From Rebecca billardiae RCC1528 (lineage: Eukaryota; Haptophyta): a stretch of 64,000 nt of DNA. This document shows positions 1 to 8,933 of this stretch, in pieces; within the stretch, counting starts at the first letter, position 1, and the number at the start of each line of letters is the position of its first letter. The DNA is taken from contig OZ251226.1 in assembly GCA_965240325.2 (NCBI GenBank), forward strand, positions 1,054,001-1,118,000, in the 5' to 3' direction. Both the position numbers and the translations under genes were made by a program. Under the pieces are notes generated by a model. The model saw nothing but the letters and a program-made list of their open reading frames with translations. It made no database searches and was not told the DNA's origin.

Positions 1-1
1 C

Positions 2-421
2 ATGGCCCGCGGTGTTCTCGCCGCTATCTGCTGCCTTGCTGCCGTGCTTGAAGCGGCCAGCTTTGTGCCAACCTCGCGCCACGTGCCGCTCACCAACAGG
101 TTGACCTCGTCGAAGCGTTCACCAAGGATGCGCACGTGGGAAGACGACGAGGATGACATCTCCAGCAACATGCCGCTCGACGGCCCACTCGCGGAGCTAG
201 ACGGCACGGACACATACAGTCGTACGGGCGTCGAGAAGGACGTGCACGCAAAAGAGACCAGCTCGATGCGCTCCATCGCAAAAAGTATCAGCTCAGCGTG
301 GACGAACATTCTGATCGTCCTTCCTGTTCTCCTTCTCTTCGACGAGAAGTTCCACTTCTTGCCGCGCGACTTCCTTTCGAGCGGCGCAGGCGTAGCCAAC
401 CCTCATGATTTCTTTCTTTGA
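2..421 (+). CDS. Putative plastid-targeted small membrane protein
   Basis: The frame encodes 139 aa from an ATG at the window edge; no upstream sequence is available to test an earlier start. Residues 1-19 form a hydrophobic signal peptide. It is followed by AASFVPTSR, resembling the ASAFAP motif at signal/transit peptide junctions in algae with secondary red plastids, and then by a basic, Ser/Thr-rich stretch typical of a transit peptide. An acidic segment (about residues 46-55) follows, and near the C terminus is one hydrophobic helix (SAWTNILIVLPVLLLF). I infer a small membrane protein delivered to a complex plastid, perhaps the thylakoid. I do not recognise the mature domain, so no function is assigned. 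A spliced continuation downstream is possible but I see no clear donor. Confidence 0.5.
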   Translation: MARGVLAAICCLAAVLEAASFVPTSRHVPLTNRLTSSKRSPRMRTWEDDEDDISSNMPLDGPLAELDGTDTYSRTGVEKDVHAKETSSMRSIAKSISSAWTNILIVLPVLLLFDEKFHFLPRDFLSSGAGVANPHDFFL

Positions 422-1064
422 CGGCAACTCGAGATCACAATCATTCTCGTGAGCGCGAGCATGGCTCTGACGATCGCATGGGCCGAGCATCGCGGTATCC
501 TACTCTAGTGTCGACACTCATTCCGCCGACTCAGCTAACTTCTGTAAAACGACCGGGCTGTTAGCGGTGACATTAGATTCGTTTGGACCTGGCTGACAGC
601 CTGGGCCGTCGGCGGACTACCGATTCGGCTCAGATACAGTAAGTTCATCTCAGTATTATAAATGACAGTGGGACCGACTAGCAGGGCGTCATTACATGTC
701 CGCGATCAGCTTATATATAATAATTCTGAACTCCAGGCCCGTACTAATTCTATGATTTAAAGACACAGGCACGAGGGCGCAGCTCTCCTGATTCGTCTGT
801 CGAAGTACTGATTGGAGACAGAGGGTGTGAGCGCGTTGGCCGCGGGTGAGGACCTAGTCGTCGCCGATGCCGGATCACACGGAGGCAGTAGGTGCCCAGG
901 GATGCCACTGAAGTATTTGCAGTCGTCGCCAGCCCTTGGTCATCATGTACTTGTACGCGTCGACGTTCCGAGGCCGTGTTCGAGTTGCGGATGCAGTGGT
1001 GCAGATAGTGGATGGGGTCGCCCTGGCCGGTGTGCGCGGCCTTGGTCTTGCCGAGTTGCGGAAG

Positions 1065-1160
1065 TAGTCGCCCTTGCCGTTGAGGAAGTCGTCGCCCTGG
1101 CCGTTGACGAGGAAGTCGTCGCCCTGGCCGTTGAGGAAGTCGTCGCCCTGGCCGCTGAGG
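1065..1160. repeat. Minisatellite, about four units of 24-27 bp
   Basis: Four head-to-tail imperfect units share the core GTCGTCGCCCTGGCCGTTGA. One unit has a 3-bp insertion, so length variation keeps the frame, which explains the accidental open frame here. Confidence 0.75.
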
Positions 1161-1544
1161 ATGCCTGTACTACTAATTTATCGAACGCTGACGTTCCGGG
1201 TCAGTCCGTGCGGATCTACCTGCGTGCGGCAGTATTCCGGCAAGTTCGCCCGACCTCTCGGGCTTATAAATACACGTATGTACCTACTATTGAGTATGAC
1301 TGACGCCGCGATATGAAAACGGATGACTGCGATCTAGATAAAATTAATATTATCAGGAACATCGATCATCAGGTTATACTGAGGAATAATTTAAAATGCA
1401 CAGCCATATTATCTGATCGGACTCATCTGGTCGAGTCGTATACGAAGTCTGTAACACTCAGTACCGCGTGACGACACGTATTACATGATACTCGTAATGT
1501 TTTCAGTGCCGATGGCGATTACAGTGATCGGACGCTTTTAAACT

Positions 1545-1549
1545 AAAAC
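1545..1549. repeat. Target-site duplication, left copy (AAAAC)
   Basis: AAAAC directly abuts the left LTR and the same 5 bases directly follow the right LTR at 8929-8933. A 5-bp duplication is the usual footprint of copia-type integrases. Confidence 0.85.
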
Positions 1550-2271
1550 TATTGGGTAAACGCGAGCTCCGAGCGTCTCGAGCCCTGCTAAGAGCTCACC
1601 GGCACGTCCTCGGGCGCGTCGTCGGTGACGCCCACGAAGGCAATCTCGACCCTCGCTCCTCTGACGAGCGAAGCTAATCCTCCTGCCGCAACCAACTTTC
1701 GGTTGCGCAGGGTGACACGGCGTTTTGCGGCCCGGCTCGGGAATCTTGTAACCTTCCTGAGCCCCGCTTCCGTGCGTCCGCCAATCGCAGGCGTTACCGA
1801 CGCACCGCCGTAAGCTCATCTTTCCCCCAGGTACTCGGTAATGTCATCGGACCTGGGTAAGCTGCGCACGGACCCATGATCCCGGATTCTCGATTCTCAA
1901 AACTGAGAATCCGGGCGTCCATGAATGAAGTGATCGAGTCCGTTGTTCCTTGGACTCTTCCACGATGGCGCCCGCCTGTGCCGCCGGCGTGCCATCCGTG
2001 CCGCGCTGCGCCGGGCCGTACCGCCCGCGCACGCGCCGCGTCCGTGTCGCTCCGCGTCCGCGCTGCCGCGTCCGCGCTCCGCGTCCACGTCGCTCCGCGC
2101 CAGCGCTGCTGCGCTCGCGCTCCTGCCGCCGCGCGCGCCGCGCGCGCGCGCCGCCAGAGCCAGCCACTGCGTAGCTGATGCCGCCGGCCCGCCTGGTGCG
2201 GCGCCGGCCCTGACGTCCCAGCGGCGACGCCATCTGCTGAGATGCGCGCCCCAGGCTGCGTCAGCTCAACA
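1550..2271 (-). repeat. 3' LTR of copia element
   Basis: 722 bp, matching 8207-8928. In element orientation it begins TGTTGAGC and ends CCCAATA, so it is a TG...TA LTR rather than the standard TG...CA. A GC-rich inner portion (about 2030-2160) carries imperfect CGCTCCGCGTCC repeats. The frames inside it are accidental. Confidence 0.95.
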
Positions 2272-2280
2272 CCCCCCCTC
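2272..2280 (-). promoter_or_regulatory. Polypurine tract of copia element
   Basis: On the minus strand GAGGGGGGG lies directly against the TGTTGAG start of the 3' LTR. This is the expected plus-strand priming site of an LTR retrotransposon. Confidence 0.85.
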
Positions 2281-2307
2281 GACAGCCATAGCCGCGAGCT
2301 GCGCCGC

Positions 2308-5300
2308 TTACCGCGCGCGCGTCGGGTGTCGGTCCACCATGATGGCGTCGACGTGCCGCTTGAACGTCGCACCGTCCGTCGCCTTCGTCATGATGTCAGA
2401 GTGGTTGAGTGAGGTGTGTACCTTGACCACCTTTACCTTGCCACCCTCCTGCGCGTCACGCACATAGTGATGCTTGATCTCGATGTGCTTCGAGCGCTTG
2501 TGGTGCACAGGATTCTCCACGAGGTCGATAGCCCCCTTGTTGTCCTCTCGCACCTCCGTCGCGTCCCGCGGCGGCTGCCGCATGGACTCGAGTATGCTCC
2601 GCAAGTAGCTCACCTCGCGGCAGCAATCGCTCAGCGCGACGTACTCCGCCTCCGTCGAGCTCAGCGAGACTGTACCTTGCAGCCCGCTGTGCCACGACAC
2701 CGGCGCCCCATTGTAGAACACAATGTATCCACCCGTCGACCTGCCCTTGGTCTCCACCGGATTGCTTGCCCAATCGGAGTCAGCGAAAGCAAGTAGGTCG
2801 GGGTGCTCGGAATCTGTTGCAAACTTGAACAAGATTCCCAATCGCGGGCATCCACGTAAGTAGCGCAGCACACGCTTCGCACTTACCAGATCCACCGCCC
2901 GCGGACATGACATGCGTCGCGTCAGCATGTTCACCGCGTGCGCGATGTCCGGCCGCGCCGTGACCATCGCAAACATGAGACATCCCACCATCGCCTGGTA
3001 GTTCTCAATCTCCGCGCGCTGCAGCAACGCCTCGTCGTCGTCGCTCAGCTGCGCCCGCGCCGCCGGCTCCGGCGTGCGCGCCGGCGTGCTCGCGTTCAAA
3101 CCGAACCGCTGAAGCACGCTCTCGACGTACGGCCCCAGATGCATCAGGATGCCGTCGTCATGAACTTCAAACACGGCGCCCAGGAACTTATCGAGCCGCT
3201 CACTCAGCTTGATCTCGTAGTGCTCCTTCAGGTCAGCCGCCAGCTTCTCCACTGCGCGCGCGTCGCGCGTCAGGTTGAGAAACAGCAAGTCGTCGACAAA
3301 GCCGCCCGCGATGATGAACTCGCCCGGCGCCGACTCCTTGACGTAGATGCACGGCGCACTCGGACACTCCGAGAAGCCGCGCGCGAGCAGCTGGGTGCGG
3401 TGCGTGCGATGCCACGCGCGCCCAGACTGGCGTAGGCCCGGATACGCCTTCAGGCTCCGGCCCACGACTTTGTACCCCGGCGGCGCCTGCGTGCTCGGCA
3501 CGTAGCCCGGCGGGAACGAGAAGAGAGGCCGCTCATCCGGCTTCAACTCCGAGTTGAGGTACGCGTCCTTGACGTCGCCCTTCGACAGTATGCCCAGCGC
3601 TGCAACCGACGCTGCACCCAAGTCGACTCTCGCGCCCGCCTGCTGAGCGGCGATCGCCACGAGTAGTCGCACTTGTTCCGGCCGGATCGTCGGAGCAAAG
3701 ACCTCCTGAAAGTCGATCCCCGGCCGCTGTAGGTTCCCCAGTAGCACCGACCGCGCCTTGAAGCGCGTCACCTCGCCCTCCGGGTTCGACTTCACGTCAA
3801 AGACCCACTGGCTCGGCAACACCCGCGTGCCCTCCGGAACCACCACCTCCTCCGAGGTGCCGAGCAACTTGTGACCTTCCAAGTGCTCGAGCATGGCGCC
3901 CTGCCACTGGGGCGCCTCCGCCGACCGCATCGCCTCGCGATAGTTCGTCGGCACCTTCACGTTGATCTTCTGGAACACCGACGCGGCGCTGACGACGGCA
4001 GTAAGCAGCTGCGGCCGTCGGCGCGACGTCCGATCCCTGCGAAGCGGATCGTGTCCCATATCCAGGCCGGGCGGCGGCGCGTCCTCGATCACGCCGTCGT
4101 CACCGTCTGCGCCGCGCGGCGGCCCGCCAGCATCTGCTGCGGCCCCGCGCCGTGATTCCGTCGGCGGTATCTGATCCTGCCGACCCGGCTGCGTCATCGA
4201 CGCGCCTGCCCCGCCACGCCCGCCCTGCGGCGTCGGCGTCGACGGCTGTGCGCCCGCGCTGCTGCACCCGCGTTGTCCCGCGTCCACGCTGCTGCGCCCG
4301 CGCCCCGACGTTGACGCATCTGCGTCGTCGTCGTACCCGACGTCGAACTCTGTCGCGTCGTCATTCCCGGCGTCGGCTGGCGTCTCGCCGCCATCGCCGT
4401 CCTCGTCCTCACCGTCGGCGTCACCGCCGACTGGACGATATCCGCCGCTTACCGCGGCGTCGTCACCATCACCCACGTACGCGCCACCGTCAGGTGCGCC
4501 CAGCGACGAGTGCCCCCCCTCGACCAGGTCGGTCTCGTCGATGCGTACGTCACGTGAGTGAACGAGACGTCCGTCGTCTAAACGACATACGTACCCAAGC
4601 ACGTAGCGCCATGTACCGCGCCACTGCACGCCGTGCCCACCCCAGAGATAGACACGTCCGGGTAGTGCGCGCTGCTTCAGCTGCCCCAATGCATTGCGCC
4701 GTGCGCCCAGCATCAGCACGCGGCAGCGCGCGCCAAACGCCACGTGATGCTTCCACGTCGGACGTTTGCCAAAGAACAGCTCATCCGGCGTGAGCCACTC
4801 AATGTCTCCATCGTCACGAACGATACCACGTGACGCCAGTCGATTGCGCGACGCGCATGCGTGCCACGCCGCGTAGTGCCAATCGACCCTCGAGACTCCA
4901 CGCGCAACGACCGTGGCGCGCAGTCTCGACTTCAGCGTGCGGATAGCGCGTTCCGCCACGCCATTCGAGCTCGGCGAGTCGGGCGCCGACGTGACCGTCG
5001 ACGAGAACCCAAGCTTCGCCAGCTCACCCTCGACGTACGTACTCAGTAACGTCGAGCCACCGTCGGTGTGAATATGGCGTCGCGCCATAGTACACCCAGA
5101 CGCCAGGACCCAATGCGACATGTGCATGGCCCCTGTTCCAAGCAACTGCGCGTACCAGCGGAATGCCCGACCAACCTCGGCGTCATCCAAGCTGCGTAGC
5201 GCGTACACTTGCCATCGACGTGAATGCCCATCGATGAATATGATCCCATGAGGATACCCTCCACGTGCGCCATCGGCCCCAACTGGTAAGTCGATGCGTG

Positions 5301-5586
5301 CCATAGAGAAGATGTCGACGTGCGTCACCTGCCCAGGGTAGTGCGCCGTCGGCATCGCGTCCGCGAACGACCGCCGCGTCATGCCCGCCGCCGACTGCTC
5401 GTCGAGCGACTCACGCCGCGCGTTCGCCCCCTCCATCCCCTCGGCCACGCGTCGCGTGCGCTCGAGTAGACGTTGGTCATTGGTGCCCGTTCGAACCGAC
5501 CAAGTGCGCAACCACGCCGGATCAGCGCCTCGCGCCGCCTCCGTAGTGTTTGTGGTTCGCACCTGCGCGGGTTCCGGGCTTAGGCG
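2308..5586 (-). CDS. pol: Copia Pol: integrase, reverse transcriptase, RNase H
   Basis: About 1,092 aa, reached by -1 frameshift from Gag-protease; the frame itself is open from 5988. The integrase core shows its acidic triad in order: D in THVDIFS, D in HTDGG, and E in NGVAERAIRTLKS. A long acidic, low-complexity linker follows. The reverse transcriptase has the copia signatures LPSQWVFDVKSN, KARSVLLGN, FAPTIRPEQVRLL and the catalytic FVDDLL. The RNase H domain has DSDWASN, STEAEYVALS, the REDNKGAI segment and HIEIKHHYVRD. The frame ends 37 bp from the 3' LTR. The region between 5988 and 5586 in this frame is low-complexity and is probably not translated as Pol. Confidence 0.93.
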   Translation of the reverse strand, partial: RLSPEPAQVRTTNTTEAARGADPAWLRTWSVRTGTNDQRLLERTRRVAEGMEGANARRESLDEQSAAGMTRRSFADAMPTAHYPGQVTHVDIFSMARIDLPVGADGARGGYPHGIIFIDGHSRRWQVYALRSLDDAEVGRAFRWYAQLLGTGAMHMSHWVLASGCTMARRHIHTDGGSTLLSTYVEGELAKLGFSSTVTSAPDSPSSNGVAERAIRTLKSRLRATVVARGVSRVDWHYAAWHACASRNRLASRGIVRDDGDIEWLTPDELFFGKRPTWKHHVAFGARCRVLMLGARRNALGQLKQRALPGRVYLWGGHGVQWRGTWRYVLGYVCRLDDGRLVHSRDVRIDETDLVEGGHSSLGAPDGGAYVGDGDDAAVSGGYRPVGGDADGEDEDGDGGETPADAGNDDATEFDVGYDDDADASTSGRGRSSVDAGQRGCSSAGAQPSTPTPQGGRGGAGASMTQPGRQDQIPPTESRRGAAADAGGPPRGADGDDGVIEDAPPPGLDMGHDPLRRDRTSRRRPQLLTAVVSAASVFQKINVKVPTNYREAMRSAEAPQWQGAMLEHLEGHKLLGTSEEVVVPEGTRVLPSQWVFDVKSNPEGEVTRFKARSVLLGNLQRPGIDFQEVFAPTIRPEQVRLLVAIAAQQAGARVDLGAASVAALGILSKGDVKDAYLNSELKPDERPLFSFPPGYVPSTQAPPGYKVVGRSLKAYPGLRQSGRAWHRTHRTQLLARGFSECPSAPCIYVKESAPGEFIIAGGFVDDLLFLNLTRDARAVEKLAADLKEHYEIKLSERLDKFLGAVFEVHDDGILMHLGPYVESVLQRFGLNASTPARTPEPAARAQLSDDDEALLQRAEIENYQAMVGCLMFAMVTARPDIAHAVNMLTRRMSCPRAVDLVSAKRVLRYLRGCPRLGILFKFATDSEHPDLLAFADSDWASNPVETKGRSTGGYIVFYNGAPVSWHSGLQGTVSLSSTEAEYVALSDCCREVSYLRSILESMRQPPRDATEVREDNKGAIDLVENPVHHKRSKHIEIKHHYVRDAQEGGKVKVVKVHTSLNHSDIMTKATDGATFKRHVDAIMVDRHPTRAR

Positions 5587-8207
5587 TTTGGGGGCGGCGC
5601 AGCGCCAATGCGCCCCCGCCCCGCGCCCACGCGCCGCACTGGCGCCCTGCGCCGTGCGCGCGCCTCCGCCGGCGCATCGCCGACGTCTGGCCCCACCTGG
5701 CGCCGTACGATCTCGGCGCGCAGCGTGGAATCGCGCGGCAGCTGCACGACGCCGCCTCCCAGCGCCGTAAAGTCCGCAGTGTTGCCGCGCTGCGAGTAGT
5801 GGAACTCGATGCCTGCGTCCGCGCAGTGCTCGACCGACAGCAGCGGCGCCGTGACGCGCTGCGACGCCCACGCCTCGATCTCGAGCGTGAGGACCTTGTC
5901 GCTGTCGTCGTCCGCCGCAAGCTTGACCACCAGGGTCCCGCGGTGAGTGACCTGCTCCCGCGCACCGTTCCCCCACTCGATCTGGCATGCGCCGTGCACC
6001 GGGGTAAGGTTCGTCAAATCCTCGGTCATGGCGATGTTCTTCCGTGCGCCAGTGTCAAACACCAACGCCCGCGTGTTGTCCTCCGGCTGCGCCACGCGTG
6101 CCTCGGCCGCCCGCGCCGCGACGATCTCGATGTCCTCGTCGCGCTGCGCCCTGCCGCCGATAGCCGCGCCAATAGGCGCCAAGCCGAGTCCGGCGCCGGT
6201 GCCGCCGCCGTCTCCGGCGTCTGCGCCACCGTCGCCACCAACGGCGCCGTCGGGCTCGTCACCCTGCTCGGGAGCGAACGCGACCTGCGTGCGGACCGTG
6301 CCGCCGCCGTTGCCATTACCGACCACGGCGCGGGTGCTCCCCCCGCTGCCGCCGCCGCCACCGCTGCCGCCGCTCCGCAGTGAGCCACGGCTGCGATCCG
6401 ACCGCGTCGACGCCGCGTCATCGCCAGCGTTCGAGTCGCGATCAGCCTGCGTCACCTGCGGGCAGTAACGCTTGATGTGCCCCACGGCGCCGCACTTGTA
6501 GCAGCGCGGCCCGTGCGCGTCGTCGGAGTCGCCGTGGCCTCCGCGGCCGGTGCCGCGGCCAGCACCGCCGCCACCGCCGCCGCCGCGACCTCCGCCGCCG
6601 CCACCACGGCCAGCCGGCGACGTCGCGTCGCCGCCGCCGCCACCACCCGCCGACGCCGCCGCCGCCTGCGCCAGGCGGAGCCCGTCGATTGGGTGCGCGC
6701 GGGTAGCGCCGCCGCCTCCTGGCGTGCGGCCACCCGCCCCTGGGCGCCCAGGGCCGCCGCGGTCAACCCGCTTGCCCTTGGAGAAGTCCCAGTCCTCGAA
6801 CTTGCCGTTGAGCTCGTGCACGAGCTCCTGCACGTCGAAGTTCGTCACGGTCCTGTAGTCCTTCGACTCGTACCGCGTCCGCATCTCGATGCCCGCGCCC
6901 ACCGACGGAATGAACTCGATGAGCCGCGCAAGCATCTCCGCCGCTGGCGCTGCGTCACTCAGCTCCTGCAGCAGCACGTGGTTGTGCTGTAGCACCTGGA
7001 AGAGCTCGAGGGCGCCGACGCCGTCCTTGCCGCAGTCCGGCAGGACCGTCCGATGCCAGCGTGCCCGCACCGACATGTACTTCCGCATGTCGTCGGGCTT
7101 GCGCATGCGCAGGATCGTCTTCCACAGGTACAGAAACTCGCGCCCCGGCGTAAGTGCGCCCCGGCGCGCGCGCTCCTCCTGCACCTCCGGCTGCGTCTCC
7201 ATGAGGCGATTGATGTGCTGCCACGCAGCCTCCGTCACCCACGACCGCAGCTCGGTGCGTAAGAAAGCCGTCCCTTTCTCGTACTGCGCCCCGGCGTACT
7301 TGGCGGGGTCCGCCTCGTCGCCGTCCGGCGCTGCCTCCAACACGCTCTGTCGGAGCTTGATGTCCAGCATAGCATGCTCGCTCGCCTGCCGCTCATGCAT
7401 CTGCTCCTCGGTCTCGCGCTCGCGGCGGTAGAGCTCGCGCGCGCGCGGATCGAGCGTCACGGCAGCGCCACCCGTGGGCGCCGCGCCACCGATCCCGCCG
7501 GCGCCGCCCGTAGGCACCGCGCCGACGCCGGCACCGCCCATAGGCGTCGCGCCGTCAGTCCCAGCCGGCGCACCTGCAGCGCCGCCTGTGCCCACACCCG
7601 GACTGGGTGTGCCGGCCGCCGGACCCGGAGAAATTCCGGATCCGCCGCCCGCCGCCGGACCTGAACCCGGTCCGGTCGCCGTCGGGCCGCCCGGAGTGGC
7701 TAAACCACTCCCCGCGCCCGCCGAGGCAGCCTGCGCGTAGCTTGGCGCCTGCCTCGCCCCCGCCGCCGCCGCCGCCGCGCGTTCCGCCGCGGCCCGGCGC
7801 TCGGCGTGCTCGCGGCGCTCGTGCTCGTGGCGATGGTCGAGCAGCCGCTGCTGCAGCGCGTAGTTCTCACGCGCCAGGTCCATCCGCTCGGCACTGACCT
7901 TGATCATCTTCGCCGCGGATGGGTTGAATGTCTCCCACGTCGAGTTGTACTCCTCGAGCGTGTTGATGCGGTGCTCCGCGTTCGGGCCGTGCGTCACGAT
8001 GATGCCGTTCAGTGCGGACATCGTAGCACCTTGCCCCGCCGGAAGCGCCGCCAGCTTGCTCGCCGATTGTGCGAGCCAACGCTGCTGAATCCCCTTGTCG
8101 TTGAGGCTCCCAACGTCGACCGAGCCGTAGTACCGGCCGCTCGTGCCCATCGGCGCGATCGATGAGAAAGCGCCGCGCGTACGATCCCTCCCGATCGCTG
8201 CATGCAT
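5580..8207 (-). CDS. gag: Copia Gag-protease polyprotein
   Basis: 875 aa. The N-terminal half is capsid-like, followed by Gly/Ala/Pro-rich linkers and a retroviral zinc knuckle, CYKCGAVGHIKRYC (CX2CX4HX4C). The C-terminal part carries an aspartic protease with the active-site triplet in LVFDTGARKN. The frame stops two codons after the slippery heptamer, so the default product is Gag-protease without Pol. The first ATG uses the last base of the 5' LTR as its A; a second Met at IAPMGTSG is an alternative start. The -1 relation between this frame and Pol was checked codon by codon. Confidence 0.93.
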   Translation of the reverse strand: MHAAIGRDRTRGAFSSIAPMGTSGRYYGSVDVGSLNDKGIQQRWLAQSASKLAALPAGQGATMSALNGIIVTHGPNAEHRINTLEEYNSTWETFNPSAAKMIKVSAERMDLARENYALQQRLLDHRHEHERREHAERRAAAERAAAAAAGARQAPSYAQAASAGAGSGLATPGGPTATGPGSGPAAGGGSGISPGPAAGTPSPGVGTGGAAGAPAGTDGATPMGGAGVGAVPTGGAGGIGGAAPTGGAAVTLDPRARELYRRERETEEQMHERQASEHAMLDIKLRQSVLEAAPDGDEADPAKYAGAQYEKGTAFLRTELRSWVTEAAWQHINRLMETQPEVQEERARRGALTPGREFLYLWKTILRMRKPDDMRKYMSVRARWHRTVLPDCGKDGVGALELFQVLQHNHVLLQELSDAAPAAEMLARLIEFIPSVGAGIEMRTRYESKDYRTVTNFDVQELVHELNGKFEDWDFSKGKRVDRGGPGRPGAGGRTPGGGGATRAHPIDGLRLAQAAAASAGGGGGGDATSPAGRGGGGGGRGGGGGGGAGRGTGRGGHGDSDDAHGPRCYKCGAVGHIKRYCPQVTQADRDSNAGDDAASTRSDRSRGSLRSGGSGGGGGSGGSTRAVVGNGNGGGTVRTQVAFAPEQGDEPDGAVGGDGGADAGDGGGTGAGLGLAPIGAAIGGRAQRDEDIEIVAARAAEARVAQPEDNTRALVFDTGARKNIAMTEDLTNLTPVHGACQIEWGNGAREQVTHRGTLVVKLAADDDSDKVLTLEIEAWASQRVTAPLLSVEHCADAGIEFHYSQRGNTADFTALGGGVVQLPRDSTLRAEIVRRQVGPDVGDAPAEARARRRAPVRRVGAGRGRIGAAPPPNA
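5586..5592 (-). promoter_or_regulatory. -1 ribosomal frameshift slippery heptamer C_CCA_AAC
   Basis: On the minus strand the Gag-protease frame reads CCC CCA AAC GCC TAA. The phased heptamer C CCA AAC fits the X_XXY_YYZ rule for -1 slippage. After slipping, reading continues AAA CGC CTA AGC and enters the Pol frame (K-R-L-S). The 0-frame stop lies one codon downstream. I did not identify a convincing downstream hairpin or pseudoknot by eye. Confidence 0.8.
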
Positions 8208-8928
8208 ATTGGGTAAACGCGAGCTCCGAGCGTCTCGAGCCCTGCTAAGAGCTCACCGGCACGTCCTCGGGCGCGTCGTCGGTGACGCCCACGAAGGCAA
8301 TCTCGACCCTCGCTCCTCTGACGAGCGAAGCTAATCCTCCTGCCGCAACCAACTTTCGGTTGCGCAGGGTGACACGGCGTTTTGCGGCCCGGCTCGGGAA
8401 TCTTGTAACCTTCCTGAGCCCCGCTTCCGTGCGTCCGCCAATCGCAGGCGTTACCGACGCACCGCCGTAAGCTCATCTTTCCCCCAGGTACTCGGTAATG
8501 TCATCGGACCTGGGTAAGCTGCGCACGGACCCATGATCCCGGATTCTCGATTCTCAAAACTGAGAATCCGGGCGTCCATGAATGAAGTGATCGAGTCCGT
8601 TGTTCCTTGGACTCTTCCACGATGGCGCCCGCCTGTGCCGCCGGCGTGCCATCCGTGCCGCGCTGCGCCGGGCCGTACCGCCCGCGCACGCGCCGCGTCC
8701 GTGTCGCTCCGCGTCCGCGCTGCCGCGTCCGCGCTCCGCGTCCACGTCGCTCCGCGCCAGCGCTGCTGCGCTCGCGCTCCTGCCGCCGCGCGCGCCGCGC
8801 GCGCGCGCCGCCAGAGCCAGCCACTGCGTAGCTGATGCCGCCGGCCCGCCTGGTGCGGCGCCGGCCCTGACGTCCCAGCGGCGACGCCATCTGCTGAGAT
8901 GCGCGCCCCAGGCTGCGTCAGCTCAACA
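8207..8928 (-). repeat. 5' LTR of copia element
   Basis: 722 bp and apparently the same sequence as 1550-2271. It should contain the element's promoter. Its last base is the A of the Gag ATG. Confidence 0.95.
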
Positions 8929-8933
8929 AAAAC
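8929..8933. repeat. Target-site duplication, right copy (AAAAC)
   Basis: Matches 1545-1549 and abuts the 5' LTR terminus. Confidence 0.85.

Larger units (their letters stand above)
422..1549. other. Intergenic stretch with a short minisatellite
   Basis: No convincing gene. The only long frame (812-1303, +) is open because of a tandem repeat that translates to a monotonous EEVVALAV pattern. Lower-GC, T/A-rich sequence flanks the retrotransposon insertion site. A ~27-nt segment near 741-770 recurs imperfectly near 19036-19062. Confidence 0.6.
1550..8928 (-). mobile_element. Complete Ty1/copia-type LTR retrotransposon
   Basis: A 7,379-bp element on the minus strand. Read in its own direction it has a 5' LTR (8928 to 8207), Gag plus aspartic protease (8207 to 5580), integrase-reverse transcriptase-RNase H (5586 to 2308), a polypurine tract (2280 to 2272) and a 3' LTR (2271 to 1550). 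Integrase precedes reverse transcriptase, which defines the copia superfamily. Both LTRs are 722 bp with no difference noticed by eye, the target duplication is intact and both coding frames are open, so the insertion is recent and may be autonomous. I did not recognise a tRNA primer-binding site in the bases just inside the 5' LTR. Confidence 0.95.

Noticed and set aside
812-1303. 163-aa frame with EEVVALAV repeats
   Set aside because: The open frame is caused by the minisatellite; flanks do not look coding.
1876-2467. Frames of 100-174 aa inside the LTRs
   Set aside because: They recur unchanged in both LTRs because the LTRs match; Arg/Ala-rich with no viral or cellular domain.
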